A stretch of 64,000 nt of DNA from Streptomyces sp. TLI_146 (GCF_002846415.1 NZ_PJMX01000001.1:1984001-2048000); one strand, 5' to 3'. Shown: positions 44,034 to 53,849, counted from the first letter of the stretch. Numbers and translations are program-made. Notes: generated from the letters alone by a model not told the origin.

Positions 44034-47000
44034 TCAGTCGGGGAAGGCATCTCCCGGACCGACCGCCTCCCGGGACAGACACTTCCCGATCGTGGTCAGC
44101 AGGGCGTCGGGGTCGACCGGCTTGGTCAGATACGCCGATGCGCCCGCCTCGATGCAGCGTTCGCGATCGCCCGGCATGGCCTTGGCGGTGAGCGCGATGA
44201 CCGGCAGAGCCTCACGGCCCGGCATACGCCGGATCCGTGCCGTCGCCTCGTTGCCGTCCATGTGCGGCATCATCACGTCCATCAGGACGAGCGCGATGTC
44301 GGTGTGTCCTTCGAGCAGTTCGATGGCCTCCTGGCCGCTCTCGGCGTAGAGGACGCACAGCCCGTTCTTTTCGAGGACCGAGGTGAGGGCGAAGACATTG
44401 CGTACGTCGTCGTCGACCACCAGGACGTACTCGCCGTGAAAACTGCCGGTGAACGACGGAAGCAGGACCGACTTCGCCTGGGGCGGCGGCTCGGGCGGCG
44501 CTTCGGGGCCCGCCATGTCCACCGGCTCCCTCGGCAGGTCGAGGGTGAACGTCGAGCCCCGGCCGACCTCGCTCTCACAGCGGATCTCGCCGCCCAGCAG
44601 CCCGGCCATCTCGCGGCTGATGGTCAGACCGAGCCCCGTACCGCCGTATCTGCGGCTCGTCGTGCCGTCGGCCTGCTGGAACGCGTCGAAGATCATCTGG
44701 ATTCTGTCGGCGGGGATGCCGATCCCCGAGTCCGAGACCGAGAACACCACGCGCTGGCCCGCCTGGCCGATCCGCAGCTCCACGGCCCCGTCCACATCGG
44801 TGAACTTCAGCGCGTTGGAGAGCAGGTTGCGCAGCACCTGGAGCAGCCGCTGCTCGTCGGTGTGCAGCTCGGCGGGGAGCCCGGGGGCCAGGCTCACGGA
44901 GAAGTGGAGCCCCTTCTCCGCCATCAGCGGGCGGAACATCGCGTCCACGTGGTCCACCAGCTGGGCCAGCCGGACCATGGCGGGGGAGATGTGCATCCGG
45001 CCCGCCTCGATGCTGGAGAGGTCCAGGATCTCGCTGATGAGCTGGAGCAGGTCGGAGCCCGCGCGGTGGATCGTCTCGGCGAACTCGACCTGCCGGGAGG
45101 AGAGGTTGCCGTCGACGTTGTCGGCCAGCAGCTTCGCGAGGATCAGCATGGAGTTCAGCGGAGTGCGCAGCTCGTGGGACATGTTGGCGAGGAACTCCGA
45201 CCGGAACTGCATCGAGACCGCCAGCATCTCCGCCCGCTCCTCCAGGACCTGGCGGGCCTCCTCGATCTCGTGGTTCTTCACCTCGATGTCCCGGTTGGCG
45301 CGCGCGAGGAGCTCGGCCTTCTCCTCCAGCTCCGCGTTGGAGGCCTGGAGCGCCTTCATCTGCCGCTCGGTGCGCTCCTGTTCGACCAGCACCGCGAGGC
45401 TCCTGCGCGTCAGCGCCCCGACCTCCGGCGGAATGTCGTCAGGGCGCTCGTCCAGCCAGCGCTGCGCCTCCGCGACCCGAGCGGCGGACAGCAGGTCGCC
45501 CTCCGTCGCCCGCTCCTCCGCGACCGCCAGCCACTGCTGGAAGTCGGCGTCCTCGTCCACCCAGCCGGCCAGCCGCTGCCAGCCCCGGATCAGGGCCTCG
45601 TGGGCGATCTCCGCCGTGCCGGGCCCCTCCGGCCCCAGGACGACCAGACGCCGCTCGGGGTCGGCCATCAGCTGGGCCACGTACCAGTCGGCGCCGAGGT
45701 GCTCGCGCCGGGCCGCGACCCGTACCGCGCTGGCGGCGCCGCCCCGGGCCCGGATCATGGAGAGCAGGACGCGCCGGATGCGGGCCTCGTCCAGAGTCTG
45801 GGTCAAGAAGCGGTAGACCTGCTCGGCATGGCGGTTGAGGGCGCCCGAGACGCCGCCCAGGCCGTGGTAGCTGTCGAAGCTGATCCGGCGCTCGCGCTGC
45901 ATCGGCCACAGCTCGGTCAGGGCGAACTCAAGGAGCGGCAGCCCGCCCGGCCCCTTGCTCGCCTCGGCCGCGACGGCCTCCGCCAGCCCCTCGGTGAAGG
46001 TCACTCCGGCGAGCGCGGCCGGCTCCACGATCACCCGGGTCAGCGCCGCCTCGTCGAGCGGGGACACGTTCAGCTGCCGGTCCTGCAGCCGTGGCCCGAT
46101 GTCCGCCAGCTCCAGCAGATCGGGCAGGAAGTCGGAGCGCAGGGTGCAGACGAGGCGCACATCGGGGCTCTGCACCGTCTCGGGCGGCGGGAAGGTCTGC
46201 TGGAGGAAACGCACCGGGTCCGCCCCGTCCGCACCGGCGCTGAACACCTCCTCGAACTGGTCGCCGATGAGCGCGAGTCGGCGGCCCGAGAGCACCGACA
46301 CCCGGGTCGCCACCGGCCAGAAGCCCTCTTCGCGCAGGGCGTGGCAGCGGTGCTCCAGCTGTTCGAGCGAGTGGTCGCCGCCGGGGCACTCCAGGTCGAG
46401 CAGCGCCCTGGCCAGCGTGTCGTACGGCGTGGCGCCCGGGCGGAAGGTGGCCACCGACCAGCCGTCCGCGCGCAGCCCCGGTTCGAGCCCGGCCGCCACC
46501 AGCGAGGACTTGCCGACCCCGGACGGGCCGGTGACCACGACCAGCGGCCGGTCCTTGACCATCGCCCGCAGCCCGGCGACCTCCCGCTCGCGGCCGACGA
46601 AGAGCCCGGCCCGGGCGTCGGCGGCGGTGAAGGACCGCAGGCCCCGGTAGGGACAGGGCGGCAGCATGCTGTCGCCGAGGACCTCGGGCCAGGCGGCCGA
46701 CACCTCGGTCATGGGCACCGCGTACGCGTCGCCGGTGCGGCCCTGCCGCCCGGCGACCGCCAGCATCCCGACGACCGCGTCGCCCCACGCGTCGCCCACG
46801 ATCACCGGGGCGCCACTGAAACCGGGCTGGGCGCGCAGCGCGGACTCGCTCTCGGCGTCGAGCTGGACCAGTCCCCCGCCGACCGCGCCCCGCAGCCGGC
46901 AGGACGACCAGGCGCCGTTGGCCGTACGGGACGGGCTCACCGGATAGCCGAACACCCCGGCCCGCACGTCCTCGGCCCCGCCGCCCCGCACCGCGACCAG

Positions 47001-47342
47001 CCGGGCGGGACCGGCGCCGACCGGCAGCGTGTCGCCCACCACGACGAGCCCGGCCGTGTCGCGCCCGCCGAGCCCGGGCGCCGCGGGCGGGTCCCAGGCG
47101 GCGACGCGGCACTCGCGCAGCGGGGCGCCCTCGGCGTCCCCCAGGAGGGGGAAGTCGACGCGGATCCTGGCGCTGTCCGGCGGCCGCTCGCGGTCGGCCA
47201 TGTCCCGGCCGAGCGCCGCGTTGACCACATGGGCGCAGGTCACGATGTGTTTCTCGGCCACGACACAGCCGACTCCGGCCGCCATCGGGGGTTCGCCCGT
47301 GGCGTGCCGGATCCTGACGACGAACCCCTCCCGCCGGGTCAT
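44034..47342 (-). CDS. Trypsin-like protease / nSTAND NTPase / hybrid histidine kinase
   Basis: A 1102-residue multidomain protein without signal peptide. Residues about 1-215 form a trypsin-like protease with an apparently complete triad: His38 (VTCAHVV), Asp95 (RDTAGLVVV) and Ser176 (GFSGAPV). Residues 230 to about 590 form a novel-STAND NTPase opening with CPYRGLRSF. Its Walker A is GPSGVGKSS (Lys278), Walker B ALIGDQFEEVF (Asp361), and the sensor region ends near HEALIRGW. A coiled coil (about 655-710) leads to a histidine kinase with His723 in MSHELRTPLN, N-box NLLSNALKF, and G-boxes SDSGIGIP and GGTGLGLTI. A receiver domain (971-1090) has phospho-acceptor Asp1022 and Lys1074. STAND proteases normally end in WD40 or TPR sensor repeats, so a kinase output is unusual. 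It overlaps the small upstream gene (ATGA). Confidence 0.9.
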   Translation of the reverse strand: MTRREGFVVRIRHATGEPPMAAGVGCVVAEKHIVTCAHVVNAALGRDMADRERPPDSARIRVDFPLLGDAEGAPLRECRVAAWDPPAAPGLGGRDTAGLVVVGDTLPVGAGPARLVAVRGGGAEDVRAGVFGYPVSPSRTANGAWSSCRLRGAVGGGLVQLDAESESALRAQPGFSGAPVIVGDAWGDAVVGMLAVAGRQGRTGDAYAVPMTEVSAAWPEVLGDSMLPPCPYRGLRSFTAADARAGLFVGREREVAGLRAMVKDRPLVVVTGPSGVGKSSLVAAGLEPGLRADGWSVATFRPGATPYDTLARALLDLECPGGDHSLEQLEHRCHALREEGFWPVATRVSVLSGRRLALIGDQFEEVFSAGADGADPVRFLQQTFPPPETVQSPDVRLVCTLRSDFLPDLLELADIGPRLQDRQLNVSPLDEAALTRVIVEPAALAGVTFTEGLAEAVAAEASKGPGGLPLLEFALTELWPMQRERRISFDSYHGLGGVSGALNRHAEQVYRFLTQTLDEARIRRVLLSMIRARGGAASAVRVAARREHLGADWYVAQLMADPERRLVVLGPEGPGTAEIAHEALIRGWQRLAGWVDEDADFQQWLAVAEERATEGDLLSAARVAEAQRWLDERPDDIPPEVGALTRRSLAVLVEQERTERQMKALQASNAELEEKAELLARANRDIEVKNHEIEEARQVLEERAEMLAVSMQFRSEFLANMSHELRTPLNSMLILAKLLADNVDGNLSSRQVEFAETIHRAGSDLLQLISEILDLSSIEAGRMHISPAMVRLAQLVDHVDAMFRPLMAEKGLHFSVSLAPGLPAELHTDEQRLLQVLRNLLSNALKFTDVDGAVELRIGQAGQRVVFSVSDSGIGIPADRIQMIFDAFQQADGTTSRRYGGTGLGLTISREMAGLLGGEIRCESEVGRGSTFTLDLPREPVDMAGPEAPPEPPPQAKSVLLPSFTGSFHGEYVLVVDDDVRNVFALTSVLEKNGLCVLYAESGQEAIELLEGHTDIALVLMDVMMPHMDGNEATARIRRMPGREALPVIALTAKAMPGDRERCIEAGASAYLTKPVDPDALLTTIGKCLSREAVGPGDAFPD

Positions 47343-47494
47343 GCTCCGGCGCGATTCCCGACGAGCCGGACGGCGAAGTTCACCTCGGCCGTCCCCTTGG
47401 CGACGATCACGCCGGACTCGCCGTCGCCGCCGGTCCCGAACAGGGTTGACGCACCGCTGCCGCGCTCCGGCGCCATCATCAGAAACTGCCCCAT
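47339..47494 (-). CDS. Small Trypco1-like (CU044_2847-type) protein
   Basis: A 51-residue product from ATG 47494, overlapping the kinase gene start by ATGA, so the two are translationally coupled. The C-terminus SGVIVAKGTAEVNFAVRL resembles the closing strands of the trypsin-co-occurring Trypco1/CU044_2847 domain, which typically accompanies trypsin-like proteases in conflict-type systems. The central part of the usual domain (about 50 residues) is missing, so it is a mini-version or a deletion product. A longer reading from ATG 47578 lacks a ribosome binding site. Family assignment rests on one short motif. Confidence 0.6.
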   Translation of the reverse strand: MGQFLMMAPERGSGASTLFGTGGDGESGVIVAKGTAEVNFAVRLVGNRAGA

Positions 47495-47650
47495 GCGGTC
47501 GCCCCCGCCGCCCTCACTGCCGTACGAGCGCGGCGCGTCCGCCCGGAACGCGGGAGCCGCCGCGATGACGGGTCCCATCGTCGGCCACGGCGGGCCGCGG
47601 GCGCAGGCGGTTCACACAAACCCACCCGGGGCCGGGCCCGGCCCGCGGGC

Positions 47651-48442
47651 TCAGATGAAGTTGAGCGCCCCCGCCGCCCCGGCCCCGCCGAGCACCATGA
47701 ACGCGGGCATCAGCACCTTCAGCTCGACCCAGCTCCCGGCCCGGAACCGCATCGCCTTCGGCGGGCCCAGCGGGTACCAGCGCTTGCGGCCCAGCGGGAT
47801 CGGCCACAGGATCGGGCAGCCGGAGACGGTCAGCGCGTCCCCGATGTCGTGGACCAGGGCGCCGAGCACGATCGGCAGGCCCAGCCACAGGTACTCCTGG
47901 CCGGAGCCGGTGAAGAGCCAGTCCGAGCCGTTGCCGGGCTTGTCCAGGACCCCGGCCATGATCCAGGCGCCGGCCGCGCCGAGCAGCCACACCAGGACGT
48001 CGCTGGACATCCGCGCGGCCCGCCACAGCAGGCCCTCCACGGCGAGGACGACGTGCACGAAGAGGATGCCGAGGACGGCCCAGCGCCCGCCGAACACCGC
48101 CGCGGCCGAGGCGCCCGCCCCGATGAGGACGGCCCACAGCCAGGTGTGGGTCAGCGTGCGGTGGCCGCCGTTGCGGCGCGGGTCGCCGGGGCCCCGGGTC
48201 GCCTTGTAGACGGCGTGCGAGAGGTCGTCGACGATGCCGCACAGAGCCCGGGAGACCGGTCCGAAGGCGCGCGAGATGGTCGCGGACTTGTGGTCGAGGT
48301 CGGGCGCGAGCGCCGCCCCGGCGCTGATCAGCGCGCCGACGACGAGCACCGGCCAGGGCATGGCGTGCCCCGCGGCCGCGGTGGCGGCCCCCACCCCCAG
48401 CCAGGCCGCCGCTCCTGACAGTGAGTGCGCAGGTCCCATCAT
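47651..48442 (-). CDS. YdjM-type membrane metal-dependent hydrolase
   Basis: A 263-residue polytopic membrane protein of the YdjM/DUF457 family. It starts with GPAHSLSGAAAWLG; the conserved H near the start is a possible metal ligand. APDLDHKSATISRAFGPVSR and HRTLTHTWLWAV follow, both with the family's His/Asp pattern. A later HDIGDALT adds further ligands. The activity is called metal-dependent hydrolase by homology only. ATG 48442, or the ATG next to it at 48439, is the start. It is divergent from the helicase gene. Confidence 0.85.
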   Translation of the reverse strand: MMGPAHSLSGAAAWLGVGAATAAAGHAMPWPVLVVGALISAGAALAPDLDHKSATISRAFGPVSRALCGIVDDLSHAVYKATRGPGDPRRNGGHRTLTHTWLWAVLIGAGASAAAVFGGRWAVLGILFVHVVLAVEGLLWRAARMSSDVLVWLLGAAGAWIMAGVLDKPGNGSDWLFTGSGQEYLWLGLPIVLGALVHDIGDALTVSGCPILWPIPLGRKRWYPLGPPKAMRFRAGSWVELKVLMPAFMVLGGAGAAGALNFI

Positions 48443-48564
48443 GACCGTGCCCCGCCCCTTTTCCTGTTGTCCCGTGGCCCAGTTGACGTCGCAGCCTATC
48501 GCTCTTGATCTTGTCGTCCTCCTCCGGTTCCCTCTCACGGGGTGAAGCCAGGCAAGATGGGGGC

Positions 48565-51078
48565 GTGACCCTTATCGATCAGCTGCCGCCGAGTGCCGAC
48601 CCCGATGCCCTTTTCGAGGCCTTCTCCACCTGGGCCGAGGAGCGGGGCATCTCCCTGTACCCGGCGCAGGAGGAAGCCCTGATCGAGGTGGTCTCGGGCA
48701 ACAACGTGATCCTCTCCACCCCCACCGGCTCGGGAAAGAGCCTGGTGGCGGCGGGTGCGCACTTCGCGGCGCTGGCCCGGGACGAGGTCACGTTCTACAC
48801 CGCGCCGATCAAGGCGCTCGTCTCGGAGAAGTTCTTCGACCTCTGCAAGCTCTTCGGCACCGAGAACGTCGGCATGCTCACCGGCGACGCGTCCGTGAAC
48901 GCGGACGCGCCGGTCATCTGCTGCACCGCCGAGGTCCTCGCCTCCATCGCGCTGCGCGACGGCAAGCACGCCGACATCGGCCAGGTCGTGATGGACGAGT
49001 TCCACTTCTACGCGGAGGCGGACCGCGGCTGGGCCTGGCAGATCCCGATCCTGGAACTGCCGCAGGCCCAGTTCGTCCTGATGTCGGCCACCCTCGGTGA
49101 CGTCTCGATGTTCGAGAAGGACCTGACCCGGCGCACCGGCCGGGAGACCGCCGTGGTCCGCTCGGCGACCCGCCCGGTCCCGCTCTCGTACGAGTACGTC
49201 ACCACGCCCATCACCGAGACGCTGACCGAGCTCCTGGAGACCAGGCAGTCGCCGGTCTACATCGTGCACTTCACCCAGGCCCAGGCGGTCGAGCGCGCGC
49301 AGTCGCTGATGTCGATCAACATGTGTACGCGCGAGGAGAAGGACGCCATCGCGGAGCTGATCGGCAACTTCCGCTTCACCACCAAGTTCGGCCAGAACCT
49401 CTCGCGCTATGTGCGCCACGGCATCGGCGTGCACCACGCGGGCATGCTGCCCAAGTACCGCCGCCTGGTGGAGAAGCTGGCGCAGGCGGGCCTGCTGAAG
49501 GTGATCTGCGGTACGGACACGCTGGGCGTCGGCGTCAACGTGCCCATCCGCACCGTGCTGTTCACCGCGCTCACCAAGTACGACGGCAACCGGGTGCGCA
49601 CCCTGCGCGCCCGTGAGTTCCACCAGATCGCGGGCCGGGCCGGGCGGGCCGGGTTCGACACCGCCGGGTTCGTGGTCGCCCAGGCGCCCGAGCATGTCAT
49701 CGAGAACGAGAAGGCGCTCGCCAAGGCGGGCGACGACCCGAAGAAGCGCCGCAAGGTGGTCCGCAAGAAGGCCCCCGAGGGCTTCGTGGCCTGGTCGGAC
49801 ACCACCTTCGAGAAGCTGATCGCCGCCGATCCCGAGCCGCTGACCTCGCGCTTCCGCGTCACCAACATCATGCTGCTCTCGGTGATCGCCCGGCCGGGCA
49901 ACGCCTTCGAGGCGATGCGCCGTCTCCTGGAGGACAACCACGAGCCGCGCAAGGCGCAGCTGCGGCACATCCGCCGCGCCATCGCCATCTACCGCTCGCT
50001 GCTGGACGGCGGTGTGGTGGAGCAGCTGGACACCCCGGACGCCGAGGGCCGCACCATCCGGCTCACCGTCGACCTCCAGCAGGACTTCGCGCTCAACCAG
50101 CCGCTGTCCACGTTCGCCCTGGCCGCCTTCGACCTGCTCGACCCGGAGTCGCCCTCGTACGCGCTGGACATGGTCTCGGTGGTCGAGTCGACGCTCGACG
50201 ACCCGCGCCAGATCCTCGCCGCCATGCAGAACAAGGCGCGCGGCGAGGCCGTCGGGCAGATGAAGGCGGACGGCGTCGAGTACGAGGAGCGCATGGAGCG
50301 GCTCCAGGACATCTCGTACCCGAAGCCGCTGGAGGAGCTGCTGTGGCACGCGTACAACGTCTACAAGAAGTCGCACCCGTGGGTGGGCGACCACCCGGTC
50401 TCGCCGAAGTCCGTCATCCGTGACATGTACGAACGGGCGCTCACCTTCACGGAGTTCACCTCCTGGTACGAGCTGGCGCGCACCGAGGGCATCGTCCTGC
50501 GCTATCTGGCGAGCGCGTACAAGGCGCTCGACCACACCATCCCGGACGACCTGAAGACCGAGGACCTGGAGGACCTGATCGCCTGGCTCGGCGAGATGGT
50601 CCGCCAGGTCGACTCCAGCCTGCTCGACGAGTGGGAGCAGCTCGCCAACCCGGAGATCGAGACGGCCGAGCAGGCCCAGGAGAAGGCCGACGAGGTCAAG
50701 CCGGTCACGGCGAACGCCCGCGCCTTCCGCGTCCTGGTGCGCAACGCGATGTTCCGCCGGGTGGAGCTGGCCGCGCTCGACAACGTGGCCGCGCTCGGCG
50801 AGCTGGACGCGGAGTCCGGCTGGGACGCGGACGCGTGGGGCGACGCGATGGACAAGTACTGGGACGAGTACGAGGACCTGGGCACCGGCCCCGACGCGCG
50901 CGGCCCCAAGCTGCTGGCGATCGAGGAGGATGCGGCGCACGGGCTGTGGCGTGTGCGGCAGACCTTCGCCGACCCGAACGGCGACCATGGCTGGGGCATC
51001 AGCGCGGAGGTCGACCTCGCGGCCTCCGACGAGGAGGGCCGGGCGGTGATCCGGGTGACGGACGTAGGCGAGCTGTGA
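48565..51078 (+). CDS. DEAD/DEAH-box helicase, DUF3516 type
   Basis: An 837-residue Ski2-like superfamily 2 helicase. Motif I is STPTGSGKSL, motif II VVMDEFHFY (DEFH box), motif III MSATLGD, and motif VI HQIAGRAGRAGFDT. The C-terminal ~400 residues form the actinobacterial DUF3516 domain with acidic stretches. It is probably an RNA or DNA helicase. GTG 48565 follows GGGGG. TesB lies 22 bp downstream. Confidence 0.93.
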   Translation: MTLIDQLPPSADPDALFEAFSTWAEERGISLYPAQEEALIEVVSGNNVILSTPTGSGKSLVAAGAHFAALARDEVTFYTAPIKALVSEKFFDLCKLFGTENVGMLTGDASVNADAPVICCTAEVLASIALRDGKHADIGQVVMDEFHFYAEADRGWAWQIPILELPQAQFVLMSATLGDVSMFEKDLTRRTGRETAVVRSATRPVPLSYEYVTTPITETLTELLETRQSPVYIVHFTQAQAVERAQSLMSINMCTREEKDAIAELIGNFRFTTKFGQNLSRYVRHGIGVHHAGMLPKYRRLVEKLAQAGLLKVICGTDTLGVGVNVPIRTVLFTALTKYDGNRVRTLRAREFHQIAGRAGRAGFDTAGFVVAQAPEHVIENEKALAKAGDDPKKRRKVVRKKAPEGFVAWSDTTFEKLIAADPEPLTSRFRVTNIMLLSVIARPGNAFEAMRRLLEDNHEPRKAQLRHIRRAIAIYRSLLDGGVVEQLDTPDAEGRTIRLTVDLQQDFALNQPLSTFALAAFDLLDPESPSYALDMVSVVESTLDDPRQILAAMQNKARGEAVGQMKADGVEYEERMERLQDISYPKPLEELLWHAYNVYKKSHPWVGDHPVSPKSVIRDMYERALTFTEFTSWYELARTEGIVLRYLASAYKALDHTIPDDLKTEDLEDLIAWLGEMVRQVDSSLLDEWEQLANPEIETAEQAQEKADEVKPVTANARAFRVLVRNAMFRRVELAALDNVAALGELDAESGWDADAWGDAMDKYWDEYEDLGTGPDARGPKLLAIEEDAAHGLWRVRQTFADPNGDHGWGISAEVDLAASDEEGRAVIRVTDVGEL

Positions 51079-51100
51079 TCACGAGAGTGGAGACGGACCC

Positions 51101-51976
51101 ATGACGAACCCCGCCGAAAGACTCGTCGATCTGCTCGACCTGGAGCAGATCGAGGTCGACATCTTCCGCGGCCGCAGCCCGCAGGAGTCCCTGCAGCGCG
51201 TCTTCGGCGGCCAGGTGGCCGGGCAGGCGCTGGTGGCGGCCGGGCGCACCACGGACGGCGAGCGCCCGGTGCACTCGCTGCACGCCTACTTCCTGCGCCC
51301 CGGCCGCCCCGGCGTCCCGATCGTCTACCAGGTCGAGCGGGTCCGGGACGGCCGGTCGTTCACCACCCGCCGGGTCACCGCGGTCCAGCAGGGCCGCACG
51401 ATCTTCAATCTGACGGCGTCCTTCCACCAGCCGGAGCCGGGCAGCATCGAGCACCAGCTGCCGCCGCGCCATCTGGTGCCGCCGGACACGCTCCCAAAGC
51501 TCGTGGACGAGATCCGCGAGCACCTGGGCGCCCTGCCGGAGGCCCTGGAGCGGATGGCGCGCCGCCAGCCCTTCGACATCCGATATGTGGACCGGCTGCG
51601 CTGGACCCCGGACGAGATCAAGGACGCGGACCCGCGCAGCGCGGTGTGGATGCGCGCGGTCGGCCCGCTGGGCGACGACCCGCTGGTGCACACCTGCGCG
51701 CTGACCTACGCGTCCGACATGACACTGCTCGACGCGGTCCGCATCCCGGTCGAGCCGCTGTGGGGCCCCCGGGGCTTCGACATGGCCTCGCTCGACCACG
51801 CGATGTGGTTCCACCGGCCGTTCCGGGCCGACGAGTGGTTCCTGTACGACCAGGAGTCCCCCATCGCGACCGGCGGCCGGGGCCTGGCCCGCGGCCGCAT
51901 CTACGACCGCGAGGGCCGGCTGCTGGTGTCGGTGGTCCAGGAGGGCCTGTTCCGCCCGCTGCCGACCGGCGACTGA
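51101..51976 (+). CDS. tesB: Acyl-CoA thioesterase II
   Basis: A 291-residue double-hotdog thioesterase, the normal TesB length. VFGGQVAGQALVAAGRT and LHAYFLRPGRPGVPIVYQVERVRDGRSF form the first hotdog. The second has FDMASLDHAMWFHRPF with the catalytic Asp region, and ends with ARGRIYDREGRLLVSVVQEG. It hydrolyses medium- and long-chain acyl-CoA to free acid. ATG 51101 follows the helicase stop by 22 bp; GGAGAC is upstream. Confidence 0.93.
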   Translation: MTNPAERLVDLLDLEQIEVDIFRGRSPQESLQRVFGGQVAGQALVAAGRTTDGERPVHSLHAYFLRPGRPGVPIVYQVERVRDGRSFTTRRVTAVQQGRTIFNLTASFHQPEPGSIEHQLPPRHLVPPDTLPKLVDEIREHLGALPEALERMARRQPFDIRYVDRLRWTPDEIKDADPRSAVWMRAVGPLGDDPLVHTCALTYASDMTLLDAVRIPVEPLWGPRGFDMASLDHAMWFHRPFRADEWFLYDQESPIATGGRGLARGRIYDREGRLLVSVVQEGLFRPLPTGD

Positions 51977-52029
51977 CCGGTCCGTATCCCCTTACATCCC
52001 CACATCCCCCTGTTACGAGGAGTCTGCCG

Positions 52030-52518
52030 ATGAGCCTGTACGACATCCCGCTGCGCACCCTGTCCGGCGAGCCCACCTCGCTGGCCGACTACAAGGGCAA
52101 GGCGGTGCTGGTCGTGAACGTGGCGTCCAAGTGCGGTCTGACCCCGCAGTACGCCGGTCTGGAGCGCCTCCAGGCGCAGTACGGCGAGCGCGGCTTCACC
52201 GTACTCGGCGTGCCCTGCAACCAGTTCGGCGCCCAGGAGCCCGGCAGCGCCGAGGAGATCCAGACGTTCTGCTCGGCGACGTACGGAGTGACGTTTCCGC
52301 TCCTGGAGAAGACGGACGTGAACGGCGACGGCCGCCACCCGCTGTACCAGCGCCTCATCGAGGTCGCGGACGCGGACGGCGAGGCCGGTGACATCCAGTG
52401 GAACTTCGAGAAGTTCCTGCTCTCCCCCGCCGGCGAGGTGGTCGCCCGGATCCGTCCGCGCACCGAGCCGGAGGCCCCGGAGCTCGTCGCGGCGATCGAG
52501 GCGCAGCTGCCGGTCTGA
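52030..52518 (+). CDS. Glutathione-peroxidase-family peroxidase
   Basis: A 162-residue thiol peroxidase of the Gpx fold. The active-site cysteine is Cys35 in NVASKCGLTPQY. The catalytic partners are Gln69-region NQFGAQEPG and Trp124-Asn125 in WNFEKFL. It uses cysteine rather than selenocysteine. In actinomycetes it most likely relies on thioredoxin, since glutathione is not the main thiol. ATG 52030 follows GAGGAG. A strong terminator follows at 52566-52598. Confidence 0.93.
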   Translation: MSLYDIPLRTLSGEPTSLADYKGKAVLVVNVASKCGLTPQYAGLERLQAQYGERGFTVLGVPCNQFGAQEPGSAEEIQTFCSATYGVTFPLLEKTDVNGDGRHPLYQRLIEVADADGEAGDIQWNFEKFLLSPAGEVVARIRPRTEPEAPELVAAIEAQLPV

Positions 52519-52565
52519 TCCACCGCTGTCCGGTCCACACTGTCCGGCCCGCCGGGGAAACAACG

Positions 52566-52598
52566 CGGCTCCGTTCCCGCCACACGGGAACGGAGCCG
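52566..52598. terminator. Bidirectional terminator, 14-bp stem
   Basis: CGGCTCCGTTCCCG (52566-52579) pairs perfectly with CGGGAACGGAGCCG (52585-52598) around a 5-nt loop. It lies between the convergent peroxidase and acyl-CoA dehydrogenase genes. Confidence 0.9.
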
Positions 52599-52619
52599 GT
52601 CTCCTGGCCGGTGGGGAGG

Positions 52620-53849
52620 TTAGCGGATCGGCATGCCCGAGAGGGTGCGGGCGATCACGAGTCGCTGGATCTCGCTGGTGCCCTCGAAGATCGTGTAGAT
52701 GGCCGCGTCGCGGTGCATGCGCTCCACCGGGTACTCGCGGGTGTAGCCGTTGCCGCCGAGGATCTGGATCGCCTGCGCGGTGACCTTCTTGGCGGTCTCG
52801 CTCGCGAACAGCTTGGACATCGAGCCCTCGGCGGAGGTGAAGGGCCGGCCCGCCGTGGCCATCCAGGAGGCGCGCCACACCAGCAGCCGGGCCGCGTCGA
52901 TCTGCGTACGCATGTCGGCGAGCTGGAACGCGACGCCCTGGTTGTCGATGATCGGGCGGCCGAACTGCTCGCGGCCCTTGGCGTATTCGAGCGCGTAGTC
53001 GTAGGCGGCGCGGGCCGTGCCGACCGCCATGGCGCCGACGGCCGGGCGGGAGGCCTCGAAGGTGGCCATGGCGGCGTTCTTCACCCGCTCGCCGCCGCCG
53101 GCCCTGACCTTCTCGCGGGCCCGGGCGAGCCGCTCGTCGAGCTTCTCCTTGCCGCCGAGCAGGCAGTGCCCGGGGACGCGGACGTCTTCGAGCACGACCT
53201 CGGCGGTGTGCGAGGCGCGGATGCCGTGCTTCTTGAACTTCTGCCCCTGGGACAGACCGGGGGTGTTCGGCGGCACGATGAACGAGGCGTGCCCCTTGGA
53301 GCCGAGCTCCGGGTCGACGACCGCGACCACGACGTGCACATTGGCGATGCCGCCGTTGGTGGCCCAGGTCTTGGTGCCGTTGAGGACCCACTCGTCCTTG
53401 GCCTCGTCGTACACGGCCTTGGTCCGCATGGAGGCGACGTCGGATCCCGCGTCCGGCTCGGAGGAGCAGAAGGCGGCGACCTTCACGTCGTCCACGTCGC
53501 CGTACATCTGGGGTATCCAGGTGCCGATCTGCTCCTCGGTGCCGTTGGCGAGGACGCCGACGGCGGCGAGGCCGGTCCCGACGATCGACAGGGCGATGCC
53601 CGCGTCGCCCCAGAACAGCTCCTCCATGGCGACCGGGATACCGAGACCGGTCGGGTCGAAGAACTGCTGGGCGTAGAAGTCCAGGGAGTAGATTCCGACC
53701 TTGGCGGCTTCCTGGATCACCGGCCAGGGGGTCTCCTCGCGCTCGTCCCACTCCGCGGCGGCGGGCCGGATGACGTCCTTCGCGAACCCGTGCAACCAGT
53801 CCCTGACCTGCTTCTGGTCGTCGTTGAGCTCCATCGTGAACTCAGCCAT
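52620..53849 (-). CDS. Acyl-CoA dehydrogenase
   Basis: A 409-residue FAD-dependent acyl-CoA dehydrogenase. [21 protein letters not shown] and [14 protein letters not shown] are the flavin/substrate motifs. [22 protein letters not shown] and [20 protein letters not shown] followed by [16 protein letters not shown] cover the C-terminal helical domain, with the catalytic Glu in [10 protein letters not shown]. It performs the first step of beta-oxidation or branched-chain catabolism. ATG 53849 has AGGGGA upstream. It is divergent from a TetR gene, with repeats between. Confidence 0.95.
   Translation of the reverse strand: MAEFTMELNDDQKQVRDWLHGFAKDVIRPAAAEWDEREETPWPVIQEAAKVGIYSLDFYAQQFFDPTGLGIPVAMEELFWGDAGIALSIVGTGLAAVGVLANGTEEQIGTWIPQMYGDVDDVKVAAFCSSEPDAGSDVASMRTKAVYDEAKDEWVLNGTKTWATNGGIANVHVVVAVVDPELGSKGHASFIVPPNTPGLSQGQKFKKHGIRASHTAEVVLEDVRVPGHCLLGGKEKLDERLARAREKVRAGGGERVKNAAMATFEASRPAVGAMAVGTARAAYDYALEYAKGREQFGRPIIDNQGVAFQLADMRTQIDAARLLVWRASWMATAGRPFTSAEGSMSKLFASETAKKVTAQAIQILGGNGYTREYPVERMHRDAAIYTIFEGTSEIQRLVIARTLSGMPIR

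Noticed and set aside
43950..48209. A very long plus-strand open frame (over 1400 codons) opposite the protease-STAND-kinase gene
   Set aside because: Composition is Arg/Ala/His/Gly shadow sequence with no motifs. The minus strand has complete catalytic motifs for four domains.
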